38,129 nucleotides of DNA from Thalassolituus marinus (GCF_020320395.1 NZ_JAEDAH010000031.1:1-38129); one strand, 5' to 3'. Positions 17,125-25,578 are shown, numbered from the stretch's first letter. Program-made: numbers and translations. The notes: generated by a model from the letters alone, not told the origin.

Positions 17125-18411
17125 TTGAGCGACGTTCCCTTAAGTATGCTCTTCGGCATACTCGTTCTTCTGATTATCTTCTCTGGATTCTTCTCCAGCT
17201 CTGAAACCGGCATGATGTCGCTGAACCGCTACCGGCTGCGTCACATGGCGAAAAGCAAGCACAAAGGTGCGATGCGCGCGTCCAAACTGCTGGAAAAACC
17301 TGATCGCCTGATCGGCACCATTCTGACCGGCAACAACCTGGTTAACTTTGCGGCTGCTGCTCTTGCCACCATCATCAGTCAGCGCCTGTGGCCCGACAAC
17401 CCGGATCTGGCCGTGTTTGTGAACACCATTCTGTTCACTCTGGTGGTACTGATCTTTGCCGAACTCACCCCAAAGACACTGGCCGCCATTACGCCTGAGA
17501 AAATCGCTTTCCCGGCCAGCCGCATTCTGCTCGGTTTGCAGTGGGCGCTGCATCCGTTTGTCTGGTTTGTGAATACCATCGCCAATGGTCTGTTGCGACT
17601 GGTGCGCATTGACGTGAACAACGCCACGCCGGACAACCTCAGCACCGAAGAACTGCGCACCATCGTGCGTGAAGCTGGCTCCATGATTCCCAAGCGTCAC
17701 CAGCACATGCTGATCAGTATTCTCGACCTCGAGAAAATGACAGTGAATGACATTATGGTGCCGCGTACCGAGATTATCGGTATCAACCTCGACGACGATC
17801 TGGAAGTGGTACTGCAGCAGCTGCGCACTACCCAGCATACACGTCTGCCGGTGTACCGTGGCGACATCAACAATGTGGTCGGCATTCTGCACACGCGCAA
17901 TATCAGCCGCTTCCTCAACTCGGGCGAGCTGCTGAAAGAAGAGATCGAAAAGGTCGCGCGCGAGCCCTACTTCATTCCGGAAAGCACACCGCTGCACACC
18001 CAGCTGTTTAACTTCCAGAAGAACAAGCGCCGCATCGCCCTGGTGGTGGATGAATACGGCGATGTCGAAGGTATCTGTACGCTGGAAGACATCCTGGAAG
18101 AGATCGTTGGCGACTTTACCACTGACGTGGTTGCGTCCAGCTCTCCGGATGTTCACCCGCAGGAAGATGGCAGCTACATCATCGATGGTGCCGCCTATGT
18201 GCGGGATGTGAACAAAACCATGAAATGGACCCTGCCGACCGATGGTCCGAAAACCATCAGCGGGCTGATTGTCGAGATCCTCGAGCATATTCCCGATGCG
18301 CCGGTGTGTCTGACCATTGGCGAATACCGCATTGAGATTCTGCAGATCAAAGACAACATCGTGCGTGCGGCCAAGTTCACCATCAATCCGAACTACCGCT
18401 ATCCCGACTGA
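17125..18411 (+). CDS. corB: CorB/CNNM-family magnesium-related transporter (HlyC/CorC family)
   Basis: A 428-residue inner-membrane protein. The N-terminal DUF21/CNNM domain has several helices and the motif SGFFSSSETGMMSLNRYRLRH. It is followed by two CBS domains (about 195-320, with IMVPRTEIIGIN and LVVDEYGDVEGICTLEDILEEIVGD) and a C-terminal CorC_HlyC domain. Family members are linked to Mg2+ efflux and bind ATP-Mg in the CBS pair. The frame opens with TTG, eight bases after AGGA. An ATG at 17149 is the alternative. It is separated from ypjD by 71 bp and closed by a strong terminator. Confidence 0.92.
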   Translation: MSDVPLSMLFGILVLLIIFSGFFSSSETGMMSLNRYRLRHMAKSKHKGAMRASKLLEKPDRLIGTILTGNNLVNFAAAALATIISQRLWPDNPDLAVFVNTILFTLVVLIFAELTPKTLAAITPEKIAFPASRILLGLQWALHPFVWFVNTIANGLLRLVRIDVNNATPDNLSTEELRTIVREAGSMIPKRHQHMLISILDLEKMTVNDIMVPRTEIIGINLDDDLEVVLQQLRTTQHTRLPVYRGDINNVVGILHTRNISRFLNSGELLKEEIEKVAREPYFIPESTPLHTQLFNFQKNKRRIALVVDEYGDVEGICTLEDILEEIVGDFTTDVVASSSPDVHPQEDGSYIIDGAAYVRDVNKTMKWTLPTDGPKTISGLIVEILEHIPDAPVCLTIGEYRIEILQIKDNIVRAAKFTINPNYRYPD

Positions 18412-18421
18412 ATGTCATAAC

Positions 18422-18446
18422 AACGGGGCTGCGGCCCCGTTTTTAT
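18422..18446 (+). terminator. Terminator after corB
   Basis: ACGGGGC (18423-18429) pairs with GCCCCGT (18434-18440) over TGCG, followed by five T's. Confidence 0.88.
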
Positions 18447-18533
18447 TGGCCGCCATCCGGCTCAGCCATCGCGACTGAGTTTAAAAACCGCTACAATATG
18501 CGCCCTTTTCAAGAGCAACCGTAGCGAATTGTC

Positions 18534-20639
18534 ATGACCGCACAGAACCCTCGTAAAATCCTCGTCACCAGCGCCCTGCCTTATGCCAACGGCTCCATTC
18601 ATATGGGTCATATGCTGGAATACATTCAGACCGATATCTGGGTACGCTTCCAGAAAGCCCGTGGTAACGAGTGCTACTACGTCTGTGCCGACGATGCCCA
18701 CGGCACCGCCATCATGCTGCGCGCCGAAAAAGAAGGGATCAGTCCGGAAGAACAGATTGCCCGGGTAAAAGCCGAGCACGAAACTGACTTCGCCGATTTC
18801 CAGGTTGCCTTTGACAACTTCCACAGCACCCACAGCGAAGAGAACCGCCATTTCTCCTCCGAGATCTACAAAGCCTGCCGCGACAAAGGCCACATCAATG
18901 TGCGCAAGATCAAGCAGCTGTACGATCCGGTAAAAGAGCTGTTCCTCGCTGACCGTTACATCAAAGGCGAATGCCCTAAGTGTGGCGCTGCCGACCAGTA
19001 CGGAGATAACTGTGAAGTCTGTGGTGCTACCTACACCCCGGCGGAACTGAAAAACCCGTTCTCCACCATTTCCGGCGCTACCCCGGTGGAAAAAGAATCT
19101 GAGCACTACTTCTTCAAACTGCCGGACTTCCAGCAGTTCCTGAAAGAGTGGACCCGCTCCGGTACATTACAGGACGAAGTGGCCAACAAACTGCAGGAAT
19201 GGCTCGACTCCGGTCTCCAGGAATGGGATATCTCCCGTGATGCGCCCTACTTCGGTTTCGAAATTCCGGATGCACCGGGCAAATACTTCTACGTATGGCT
19301 GGACGCACCGATCGGCTACATGGCCAGCTTCAAAAACCTGTGCGACCAGCGTGGCGATATCGACTTCGACGAATTCTGGAAAAAAGATTCCACAGCCGAG
19401 CTGTACCACTTTATCGGTAAGGACATCATCAACTTCCACGCACTGTTCTGGCCATCCATGCTGAGCGCGGCAGAATACCGCACGCCAACCGCCGTGAATG
19501 CCCACGGTTTCGTTACCGTCAACGGTGCGAAAATGTCCAAGTCACGCGGCACCTTCATCAAGGCGCGTACTTACCTGAACCACCTGAACCCGACTTACCT
19601 GCGTTACTACTTCGCAGCAAAACTGGGCTCCAGCGTTGACGACTTCGACCTCAACCTCGAAGACTTCGTTATGCGTGTGAACGCTGACCTGGTTAACAAA
19701 CTGGTTAACATCGCCAGCCGTACTGGCAACTTCATTGCCAAGGCCAGCGGAGAACTGAGCGCCAACTGTGTTGAACAAGCCATGGTGCAGGAATTCATTG
19801 ATGCTGGCGATCTGATTGCCGAACACTACGAAAAACGTGAATTCAGCCGTGCGATGAAAGACATCATGGCACTGGCCGACCGCGCCAACGAATACATTCA
19901 GGAAAAAGCCCCGTGGGCGATGAACAAAGAAGAAGGCCGCCAGCAGGAAGTACAGGAAGTGTGCTCTGTGGCCATCAACCTGTTCCGTCAGCTGGTGACT
20001 TATCTGTCGCCGGTGCTGCCTGAAATTGCGGAAAAAACCAAAGAATTCCTCAATCTGGAATCACTCGACTGGGAAGCGCGTCGCAACATTCTGCTCAGTC
20101 ACAAAATCAACAAGTTCAAGCCAATGCTGGCGCGAGCTGAAATGGATAAAGTGACTGCCATTCTGGAAGAAACCAAAGCCGAGCTGGAAAAAGAAACCGG
20201 CAAACCGGCCGATGGTAAGAAAGACGAAAAACCAGCGGCGAAAAAAGACGAGAAAAAAGCGAAAAATAAAGGCCCGGAGCTGCGTGAAGACGGCAATGAA
20301 GTAATTGCTGAAACCATCGAATTCCCGGACTTCGCCAAAGTCGATCTGCGCATTGCCCGCATCGTGAAAGCCGACCATGTAGAAGGCGCAGACAAGCTGC
20401 TGCAACTGACGCTGGACATCGGCAATGGCGAAACACGCAACGTGTTCTCGGGCATTAAATCTGCGTACAACCCGCAGGATTTGGAAGGCAAACTGACGGT
20501 AATGGTTGCCAACCTGGCACCACGCAAAATGAAGTTTGGCATGTCCGAAGGTATGGTACTGGCGGCAGGCCCAGGCGGTGAAGATATCTTCCTGCTGGAG
20601 CCACACGACGGCGCCCAGCCAGGTATGCGTGTGATGTAA
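18534..20639 (+). CDS. metG: Methionyl-tRNA synthetase
   Basis: A 701-residue class I synthetase that charges tRNA-Met. HMGH (the HIGH motif) is at 23-26. The zinc knuckle CPKC...CEVC spans 147-163. KMSKS begins at 333. After the anticodon-binding helical domain comes a Lys/Ala-rich linker (about 555-590). The C-terminal OB-fold tRNA-binding domain (from [27 protein letters not shown], about 596, to the end) allows dimerisation, as in E. coli MetG. It is complete. The ribosome site before the ATG is weak. It stands alone between terminator-like structures. Confidence 0.98.
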   Translation: MTAQNPRKILVTSALPYANGSIHMGHMLEYIQTDIWVRFQKARGNECYYVCADDAHGTAIMLRAEKEGISPEEQIARVKAEHETDFADFQVAFDNFHSTHSEENRHFSSEIYKACRDKGHINVRKIKQLYDPVKELFLADRYIKGECPKCGAADQYGDNCEVCGATYTPAELKNPFSTISGATPVEKESEHYFFKLPDFQQFLKEWTRSGTLQDEVANKLQEWLDSGLQEWDISRDAPYFGFEIPDAPGKYFYVWLDAPIGYMASFKNLCDQRGDIDFDEFWKKDSTAELYHFIGKDIINFHALFWPSMLSAAEYRTPTAVNAHGFVTVNGAKMSKSRGTFIKARTYLNHLNPTYLRYYFAAKLGSSVDDFDLNLEDFVMRVNADLVNKLVNIASRTGNFIAKASGELSANCVEQAMVQEFIDAGDLIAEHYEKREFSRAMKDIMALADRANEYIQEKAPWAMNKEEGRQQEVQEVCSVAINLFRQLVTYLSPVLPEIAEKTKEFLNLESLDWEARRNILLSHKINKFKPMLARAEMDKVTAILEETKAELEKETGKPADGKKDEKPAAKKDEKKAKNKGPELREDGNEVIAETIEFPDFAKVDLRIARIVKADHVEGADKLLQLTLDIGNGETRNVFSGIKSAYNPQDLEGKLTVMVANLAPRKMKFGMSEGMVLAAGPGGEDIFLLEPHDGAQPGMRVM

Positions 20640-20649
20640 TACCCTGCGT

Positions 20650-20680
20650 CGTCACAGCGGCTGATTCCGCCGCTGTGACG
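20650..20680 (+). terminator. Hairpin after metG
   Basis: CGTCACAGCGG (20650-20660) and CCGCTGTGACG (20670-20680) form a perfect 11-bp stem with a 9-nt loop, 10 bp after the metG stop. A pyrimidine-rich tract ending in CCCCCTTTTT lies 10-20 bp further. It probably ends or attenuates the metG transcript before rluA. Confidence 0.55.
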
Positions 20681-20721
20681 ACCAGTTCCCCTCCCCCTTT
20701 TTCAACCACGTTGAATGCCCT

Positions 20722-21408
20722 ATGTCTGAATCCACCACACCGTCTTATTACATCGCCCCACGCTGTGAAGAAGAACTGAAAATTCTGCACGTCGATGACG
20801 ATCTGATCGTGGTCAACAAGCCAGCGTTTCTTTACACAGTACCTGGCCGTGGCCCGGAAAATAACGACTCGGTTATCACCCGCCTGCAACCGGATTACCC
20901 GGAAGCGGTGATTGTGCACCGCCTGGATCTGGATACATCCGGCTTGCTGGTCGTAGCCCATTCAGAGCGTGCGCGTCAGGTGTTATCGCAACAGATTCGT
21001 GACCGTGAAATTCAGAAAACCTATCAGGCGGTCGTATGGGGAATAGTCGAGCAGGACGAAGGTGAGATTAACCTGCCCATCGGCAAAGACTGGGAAAACC
21101 GCCCGCGCTGCAAAATCGATTACGAAGAAGGCAAAGCCTCCCTCACCCACTTCATCGTTGAACAACGGAATCCGGACACCCACCGTACACTGGTGACATT
21201 AAAGCCCGTTACCGGCCGCCAGCATCAGCTGCGCCTGCATTTAAAGTCCATCGGCCATCCGATTCTGGGCTGCGATTTATACGCCCACGACGAAGCATTG
21301 CACGCAGAGCCAAGACTCATGCTGAACGCCAGCGAACTGGCGTTTAAACACCCAAATGGTGAGATGATGCAGTTTGAAGACAAGTTGGATTGGGCGCTGG
21401 ATAAATAG
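20722..21408 (+). CDS. rluA: Pseudouridine synthase RluA
   Basis: A 228-residue enzyme that turns uridines into pseudouridine in RNA. VIVHRLDLDTSGLLVVA holds the catalytic Asp69 of the RluA family. The sequence lacks an S4 domain. The NRPRCKIDYEEGKASLTHF and KPVTGRQHQLRLHLKSIGHPILGCDLYA blocks match the dual-specificity RluA type (23S rRNA U746 and tRNA U32) better than RluC or RluD. The residue-level target is inferred from family. It is the last core gene before the accessory island. Confidence 0.85.
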   Translation: MSESTTPSYYIAPRCEEELKILHVDDDLIVVNKPAFLYTVPGRGPENNDSVITRLQPDYPEAVIVHRLDLDTSGLLVVAHSERARQVLSQQIRDREIQKTYQAVVWGIVEQDEGEINLPIGKDWENRPRCKIDYEEGKASLTHFIVEQRNPDTHRTLVTLKPVTGRQHQLRLHLKSIGHPILGCDLYAHDEALHAEPRLMLNASELAFKHPNGEMMQFEDKLDWALDK

Positions 21409-21439
21409 CGCTTTCATATACAGAGATTTCCTTATAAAG

Positions 21440-22710
21440 GGACATCCACTCTAGCTCTTACTTCCGATTGCGGGATTAAAAAGCACTCACTAAGCTGATG
21501 ATTACGATCTGCAATGGAATGCGTCATGCCCAAGCCACGGAAGCAACAGGTATCAATTGAAGATACGCCTTATTACCACTGCGTTTCCCGTTGTGTCAGA
21601 CGTGCGTTTCTTTGTGGTACAGACTCCTTAACCGGTGAAAGTTACGAACATCGTCGTGGCTGGCTTGAGAACAAACTCTTAGAGCTGCCACAGATCTTTG
21701 CCATTCAAATCGCTGCCTATGCGATTATGAGCAATCACTATCATGTGGTGCTTTATATAGATTCCGACGCGAGCGAATGCTGGACCGATGAGGAAGTCAT
21801 CGAACGTTGGCATTCACTATTCAAAGGAAATCTGTTGTCTCAGCGCCTTATGCGCGGTGATGATCTGAATAAAGCCGATCTGGCTCGCCTGCAAATCTAC
21901 ATAACAGAATGGCGCTCTCGCCTTACCGACATAAGCTGGTTTATGCGCGTATTGAATGAATCCATCGCCCGAGAGGCAAATCTGGAAGATGACTGCACTG
22001 GTCGATTCTGGGAGGGACGATTTAAATCACAGGCGCTACTGGATGAAGCGGCTCTTGCTGCCTGCATGGCCTATGTCGATTTAAACCCTGTACGCGCAGG
22101 GATGGCGAAAACGCCGGAAGAGTCTGACCATACATCCATAAAATCCAGATCTGAAAAAGCACAAACCGTGCAGGCTCCCAACCACCTGCACCAGCAACCT
22201 AAAGAACTACTGCCATTTGCCGGAAACCCTCGCCAGAATATGCCCAAGGGCATTTCTATGAAACTTACTGATTATCTGGAACTGGTCGATGCCACAGGCC
22301 GTATAATCCGAGATGACAAGCGAGGATATATTCCAGACAACTCAGCAAAGATTCTGGAACGACTGGGATTAGATGAAGATCGCTGGCTCAGCATGACGCA
22401 GAACTTCGAGCAAACGTTTAGCACCTTTGCAGGCAACGAAGAAAAACTCCGCACCACCTGCGAGCGATTAAAATACCAACGCCCACCCGGGCTGAATCGT
22501 TGTCGGACAGCCTTCGGTTAGGTATTTCCCTTCACAATCTCAAAAGAATCAGGCACTCCTGAGGGGTCGTCGTGCCTGGAATATCCACTCTCGCCTCTTA
22601 ATTCAGAACACTGGCTTAGGCCATAGGAATTTTGTTTACACTCGAACAAGCTGGACTGCAAGCAGCTGCCTTTCAGGCTGTAAAGTACGGGTTTATTAGA
22701 GTGGATGTCC
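21440..22710. mobile_element. RAYT-type element with 14-bp terminal inverted repeats
   Basis: GGACATCCACTCTA (21440-21453) on the left and TAGAGTGGATGTCC (22697-22710) on the right are perfect inverted repeats. They enclose one transposase-like gene. A third related motif, GGAATATCCACTCT, lies at 22578-22591 and, together with the right end, makes a REP-like pair downstream of the gene. REP-associated tyrosine transposases are typically flanked by such sequences. No target duplication was identified. The right portion is duplicated next door. Confidence 0.65.
21526..22521 (+). CDS. REP-associated transposase-type protein (Y1_Tnp, HUH fold)
   Basis: A 331-residue protein related to IS200/RAYT transposases. 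The start at 21526 has GGAAT upstream. A second ATG at 21514 is possible. The N-terminal block TPYYHCVSRCVRRAFLCG and the HUH motif in AYAIMSNHYHVVLYI (about residue 70) are clear. The FWEGRFKSQALLDEAALAACMAYVDLNPVRAGM block is typical of this long subgroup. The helix where the catalytic Tyr is expected reads FMRVLNESIAREAN, with no Tyr at the usual place. YITEW shortly before may supply it, or activity may be lost. It lies inside a 14-bp inverted repeat. Confidence 0.85.
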   Translation: MPKPRKQQVSIEDTPYYHCVSRCVRRAFLCGTDSLTGESYEHRRGWLENKLLELPQIFAIQIAAYAIMSNHYHVVLYIDSDASECWTDEEVIERWHSLFKGNLLSQRLMRGDDLNKADLARLQIYITEWRSRLTDISWFMRVLNESIAREANLEDDCTGRFWEGRFKSQALLDEAALAACMAYVDLNPVRAGMAKTPEESDHTSIKSRSEKAQTVQAPNHLHQQPKELLPFAGNPRQNMPKGISMKLTDYLELVDATGRIIRDDKRGYIPDNSAKILERLGLDEDRWLSMTQNFEQTFSTFAGNEEKLRTTCERLKYQRPPGLNRCRTAFG

Positions 22711-22719
22711 TACTTATTC
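22268..22719 (+). repeat. Tandem duplication, copy 1 (454-bp period)
   Basis: This 452-bp stretch holds the last 84 codons of the transposase gene plus the downstream terminal region. It recurs, identical as far as I can compare, at 22722-23173, with two extra T's between the copies. Confidence 0.9.
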
Positions 22720-22721
22720 TT

Positions 22722-22975
22722 CTGATTATCTGGAACTGGTCGATGCCACAGGCCGTATAATCCGAGATGACAAGCGAGGATATATTCCAGACAACTCAGC
22801 AAAGATTCTGGAACGACTGGGATTAGATGAAGATCGCTGGCTCAGCATGACGCAGAACTTCGAGCAAACGTTTAGCACCTTTGCAGGCAACGAAGAAAAA
22901 CTCCGCACCACCTGCGAGCGATTAAAATACCAACGCCCACCCGGGCTGAATCGTTGTCGGACAGCCTTCGGTTAG
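22722..22975 (+). pseudogene. Duplicated 3' fragment of the RAYT-type gene
   Basis: The duplicated unit carries the last 84 codons of the transposase-like gene (from DYLELVDATGRIIRDDK) without a start codon or a ribosome-binding site. It is a by-product of the duplication and is not expected to be translated. Confidence 0.85.
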
Positions 22976-23173
22976 GTATTTCCCTTCACAATCTCAAAAG
23001 AATCAGGCACTCCTGAGGGGTCGTCGTGCCTGGAATATCCACTCTCGCCTCTTAATTCAGAACACTGGCTTAGGCCATAGGAATTTTGTTTACACTCGAA
23101 CAAGCTGGACTGCAAGCAGCTGCCTTTCAGGCTGTAAAGTACGGGTTTATTAGAGTGGATGTCCTACTTATTC
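22722..23173 (+). repeat. Tandem duplication, copy 2
   Basis: Second copy of the 452-bp unit. It ends at TACTTATTC exactly where copy 1 does, and is then joined directly to a truncated IS3-family end. Near-perfect identity points to a recent event. Confidence 0.9.
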
Positions 23174-23350
23174 GATGTATGTCGAGTGTATTGGCAACTT
23201 CCTGAACCTGAATCCCTTCAATCAGACTTAACTGTACTGCTTTGACTTTAAATTCATTTGAATACTGCCAGGTCTTCCTCGGCTGAGTATATTTTGGCAT
23301 TGGACACCTCGTCAGTTTGACTTTGGTGTCCGTTAAAGCGGGGAAGATCA
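23174..23350 (-). mobile_element. Truncated end of an IS3-family element
   Basis: This stretch matches 25373-25550, the right end of the IS3-family copy in the integron, with one G missing near the terminus. It carries the terminal repeat ending GGGGAAGATCA and the first 42 codons of orfA (MPKYTQPRKTWQYSNEFK to TLDIH). It is cut off at its left edge exactly where the duplicated RAYT unit begins. The rest of that IS copy is absent. Confidence 0.88.
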
Positions 23351-23414
23351 TGTCTCGTTAGTTTGTCACCATCGCATCATACGCTGCCCCCTGATATTCA
23401 TTGATTGAGCCATA

Positions 23415-24002
23415 TTATCTCCAATCATCTTTTTCAAATCGTTCAAATACTTCTGGCGGGCAAAGTTTGCTGGCCGTTACTTGCAGCCCGGTGATCTCCG
23501 ACAAATCATCCAACGCATCAAAAAACTGCCTTCTGTTGGCAAATTCATCCAGCCCAAGATTGCCCAACAGTGAATAATAATAATCGCCATAGCGGGCAAT
23601 GCCCTGGCGATTCAGAACCAACACCGGGTAGATCATAAAGGTGGTCTGATTACCGGCACTGGTTGCAGTTGATATACTGAACATCAAGCAGATTTTACTC
23701 ACACTGTCAAAACGAATTTCAGTGATGCTTTCTTTATAAAGACGGATCTTATGTTCTACTAAGCGACCTCTCTCAATAAGAATATGAAGCCTGTAACGCA
23801 GCATCAGAAAACCCGGTATGAAAAAAACCACAACCGCAGTAACAATCATCACCCACATGGCCGGAGACAGTACTGGTTCAAATGCAGCTGCCAGCAAGAA
23901 TGCCACCCCGACACCGACAAACACCTTACCCCATCCATGAACACTCTTAGCAAATGGGGAGTCGATATCAATTACACCCTGATCCTTATTGATACTAATC
24001 AT
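23415..24002 (-). CDS. Two-helix membrane protein, probable integron cassette gene
   Basis: A 195-residue protein not recognised as a known family. Two hydrophobic helices (about 27-42 and 47-66) are followed by a soluble cytoplasmic part with the segment RYRLHILIERGRLVEHKIRLYKESITEIRF, which could fold as a PH-like beta domain. The C-terminus (FFDALDDLSEITGLQVTAS) looks helical. It points away from IntI like the other cassette genes, and its AT-content is higher than in core genes. Both suggest an integron origin. No clear attC could be drawn after its stop codon. The IS3 fragment begins 64 bp downstream. Confidence 0.65.
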   Translation of the reverse strand: MISINKDQGVIDIDSPFAKSVHGWGKVFVGVGVAFLLAAAFEPVLSPAMWVMIVTAVVVFFIPGFLMLRYRLHILIERGRLVEHKIRLYKESITEIRFDSVSKICLMFSISTATSAGNQTTFMIYPVLVLNRQGIARYGDYYYSLLGNLGLDEFANRRQFFDALDDLSEITGLQVTASKLCPPEVFERFEKDDWR

Positions 24003-24072
24003 AAGTAGCTGTTCTGCCTTTTAAATTCTCAAATCCTTCCGTACCAATCATCCCAGCTCTGCAGCAGACAAG

Positions 24073-24101
24073 GAACTATCGAGACACCCACGCTAACACA
24101 A
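24073..24101. repeat. 29-bp repeat X, copy downstream of the zinc-ribbon gene
   Basis: GAACTATCGAGACACCCACG plus nine further bases. It recurs with one mismatch at 24623-24651. The sequence on its right is related but diverged. Purpose unknown. Confidence 0.75.
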
Positions 24102-24127
24102 CTTCTCGCGCAAACAACTTTCGTAGT

Positions 24128-24403
24128 TTACTTATTCAAAGGCTTTATGCGAAGCGAGGAAAGTGCCGCGAAACCACCTACAAAACTAGCTAAAACGACT
24201 AACCCAATAACACCAATATACGACTCGATGGTATCGTCAAATATTATGAAACTGGCAAACAAACCAGATATTAGAGCGGTACCTTTAGCTGGAATATAAA
24301 TTGCGATAATTTTTCCACAATGCGGACAAATCTTATTCTTTCCCCAAGTATTCACCGCTTTGGAGAAGACTCCAACATTTTCTTTGCAATGAGGGCATAT
24401 CAT
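24128..24403 (-). CDS. Zinc-ribbon membrane protein, probable cassette gene
   Basis: A 91-residue protein. The N-terminus carries two CPHC knuckles (MICPHCKENVG and NKICPHCGKII), enough for one zinc ribbon. Two transmembrane helices follow (about residues 41-53 and 61-80). AGAGG lies before the ATG, and the ATG follows within 20 bp of a GTTATGG box, the layout of an integron cassette start. Not assigned to a named family. Its direction matches the first cassette. Function unknown. Confidence 0.7.
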   Translation of the reverse strand: MICPHCKENVGVFSKAVNTWGKNKICPHCGKIIAIYIPAKGTALISGLFASFIIFDDTIESYIGVIGLVVLASFVGGFAALSSLRIKPLNK

Positions 24404-24418
24404 CGTTTTACCTCTAAG

Positions 24419-24469
24419 CCATAACGCCGCTAACAGCGGCGAGCGAAGCGAGTCCGGTGCCCGAAGGGC
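24419..24469 (-). repeat. attC half-site, R'/L' side (split by IS3)
   Basis: On the minus strand this reads GCCCTTCGGGC, a GC-rich arm with CTCGCTTCGCTCGC and CCGCTGTTAGCGG, and ends GTTATGG. The last seven bases approximate the R' core GTTRRRY (final base differs). It would be the downstream half of the GIY-YIG cassette's attC, cut from the other half by the IS3 copy. The zinc-ribbon gene starts right after it. Confidence 0.55.
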
Positions 24470-24502
24470 TGATCTTGCCCCGATAAACGGACACGTTCAT
24501 TT

Positions 24503-25203
24503 TCATGCTGCTATTCGCTCGTATTCCATCGGTGAACAGTAACCGATTCCCGAATGCAGCCGCTTTCTGTTGTAGTAATCATTGATGTATCTCGCCAAAG
24601 CATACTTCAAATCCTCTGCTGCGAACTACCGAGACACCCACGCTAACACAATGTTCTGCGAGTAACTTCCGTCGTTCTTTTGGTGTCGAGGCTCCAGCCA
24701 ACCACCCGGCGTGAATACAGATCCATGATTACCGACAGATAATGCCACTGTTTCTTCACCTTCAGGTACGTCACATCAGCCACCCAAACTTTATTTTTGT
24801 TGTCAGGAACTGCTCCATCAGAGCGAAGGTTCTCTCCTGACGCCAGAAAGCGTCTCAACCCTGGTGCCCGGTGCGTTACCTGAGTTACCCGAGCGATCAG
24901 TCCCATCTCTTGCATCAGCCGCGCTACACGCTTCCTACTGACCTGATATCCCTGCTTTAACAGGGCTTTCCAGATTCTCGGGCTTCCATAGCGACCTTCG
25001 TTCTCATCCGAGATTTTCTTGATGAGAATCTTTAGCCCCATATCTGATTGCTTACGTTCAGACGGCTCTCTGTTAAGCCATGCATAGAAGCCACTACGGG
25101 ATACACCCAGCCACTCACACGTGCGCTTAACGCCTAGTTCTTGTCCGAATTTCTCGATGAATCGATATCTTGCTGATGTTCCTCCGCAAGAAACCGTTGC
25201 CAC
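24503..25203 (-). pseudogene. IS3 transposase orfB, internally deleted
   Basis: The HTH_21 part (GVSRSGFYAWLNREPSER), the linker RYGSPRIWKALLKQGYQVSRKRVARLM and the first DDE residue (VWVADVTYLKV) are present. After DTKRTTEVTRRTLC the frame stops at 24643. The C-terminal block EDLKYALARYINDYYNRKRLHSGIGY follows in another frame down to 24503. The expected HSDRG and ME-containing segments with the second Asp and the Glu are gone, so the transposase is inactive. A 29-bp repeat occupies the deletion point. Confidence 0.9.
24623..24651. repeat. 29-bp repeat X, copy at the orfB deletion point
   Basis: Matches 24073-24101 in 28 of 29 bases. It lies where about 240 bp of orfB are missing and supplies the premature stop. 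Confidence 0.75.
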
Positions 25204-25499
25204 TTTTTTAGCAGGTCAACTTCCTGTTTCAGCTTTTTGTTCTCGGCTTCAAGTTTCTTCAGTTTGGAGATTTCCTTTTCTTGCTTGCTGGTCGCTTCGG
25301 TTAACTTCTTGCGCTTATCTGCCACGATTTTGCCTTCACGGTATTCTTTCCGCCATCGTGACAGCATGAACGGATGTATGTCGAGTGTATTGGCAACTTC
25401 CTGAACCTGAATCCCTTCAATCAGACTTAACTGTACTGCTTTGACTTTAAATTCATTTGAATACTGCCAGGTCTTCCTTGGCTGAGTATATTTTGGCAT
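25134..25499 (-). CDS. IS3-family OrfA (transposase helix-turn-helix subunit)
   Basis: A 121-residue protein. The HTH_Tnp_1 domain (YSNEFKVKAVQLSLIEGIQVQEVANTLDIHPFMLSRWRKEY) spans residues 14-54, then a leucine-zipper-like coiled coil (ISKLKKLEAENKKLKQEVDLLKK). An A6G run at 25209-25203 is the likely -1 frameshift site for making OrfAB. OrfA is intact, but OrfB is not, so the element cannot move by itself. Confidence 0.92.
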   Translation of the reverse strand: MPKYTQPRKTWQYSNEFKVKAVQLSLIEGIQVQEVANTLDIHPFMLSRWRKEYREGKIVADKRKKLTEATSKQEKEISKLKKLEAENKKLKQEVDLLKKWQRFLAEEHQQDIDSSRNSDKN

Positions 25500-25550
25500 T
25501 GGACACCTCGTCAGTTTGACTTTGGTGTCCGTTAAAGCGGGGGAAGATCA

Positions 25551-25578
25551 CCAGTCCGACAACATGCGCTTGTTAAGT
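25551..25578 (-). repeat. attC half-site, R'' side, of the GIY-YIG cassette
   Basis: On the minus strand it reads ACTTAAC (25578-25572, the R'' core RYYYAAC) then AAGCGCATGTTGTCGGACTG. The TAA stop of the GIY-YIG gene lies inside the core box. Its exact complement GTTAAGT starts the cassette at 26431, as expected when both derive from one circular attC. The IS3 copy begins at 25550. Confidence 0.8.

Larger units (their letters stand above)
24470..25550 (-). mobile_element. Defective IS3-family insertion sequence inside attC
   Basis: About 1.08 kb bounded by imperfect inverted repeats: TGATCTTGCCCCGATAAACG at 24470 and, read on the minus strand, TGATCTTCCCCCGCTTTAAC from 25550. It holds orfA and orfB in the overlapping arrangement with an A6G slip site (25209-25203) usual for IS3. 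orfB has lost about 80 codons with the last two catalytic residues. The element is shorter than the 1.2-1.3 kb norm. No direct target repeat is seen, so the flanks may have rearranged after insertion. Confidence 0.88.

Noticed and set aside
17140-18288. Leftward 382-codon frame opposite corB
   Set aside because: Antisense to a clear CorB-family protein. No ribosome site or known motif.
24003-24127. A second complete attC after the zinc-ribbon gene
   Set aside because: No RYYYAAC/GTTRRRY pair with matching arms could be drawn there, so it is not claimed.
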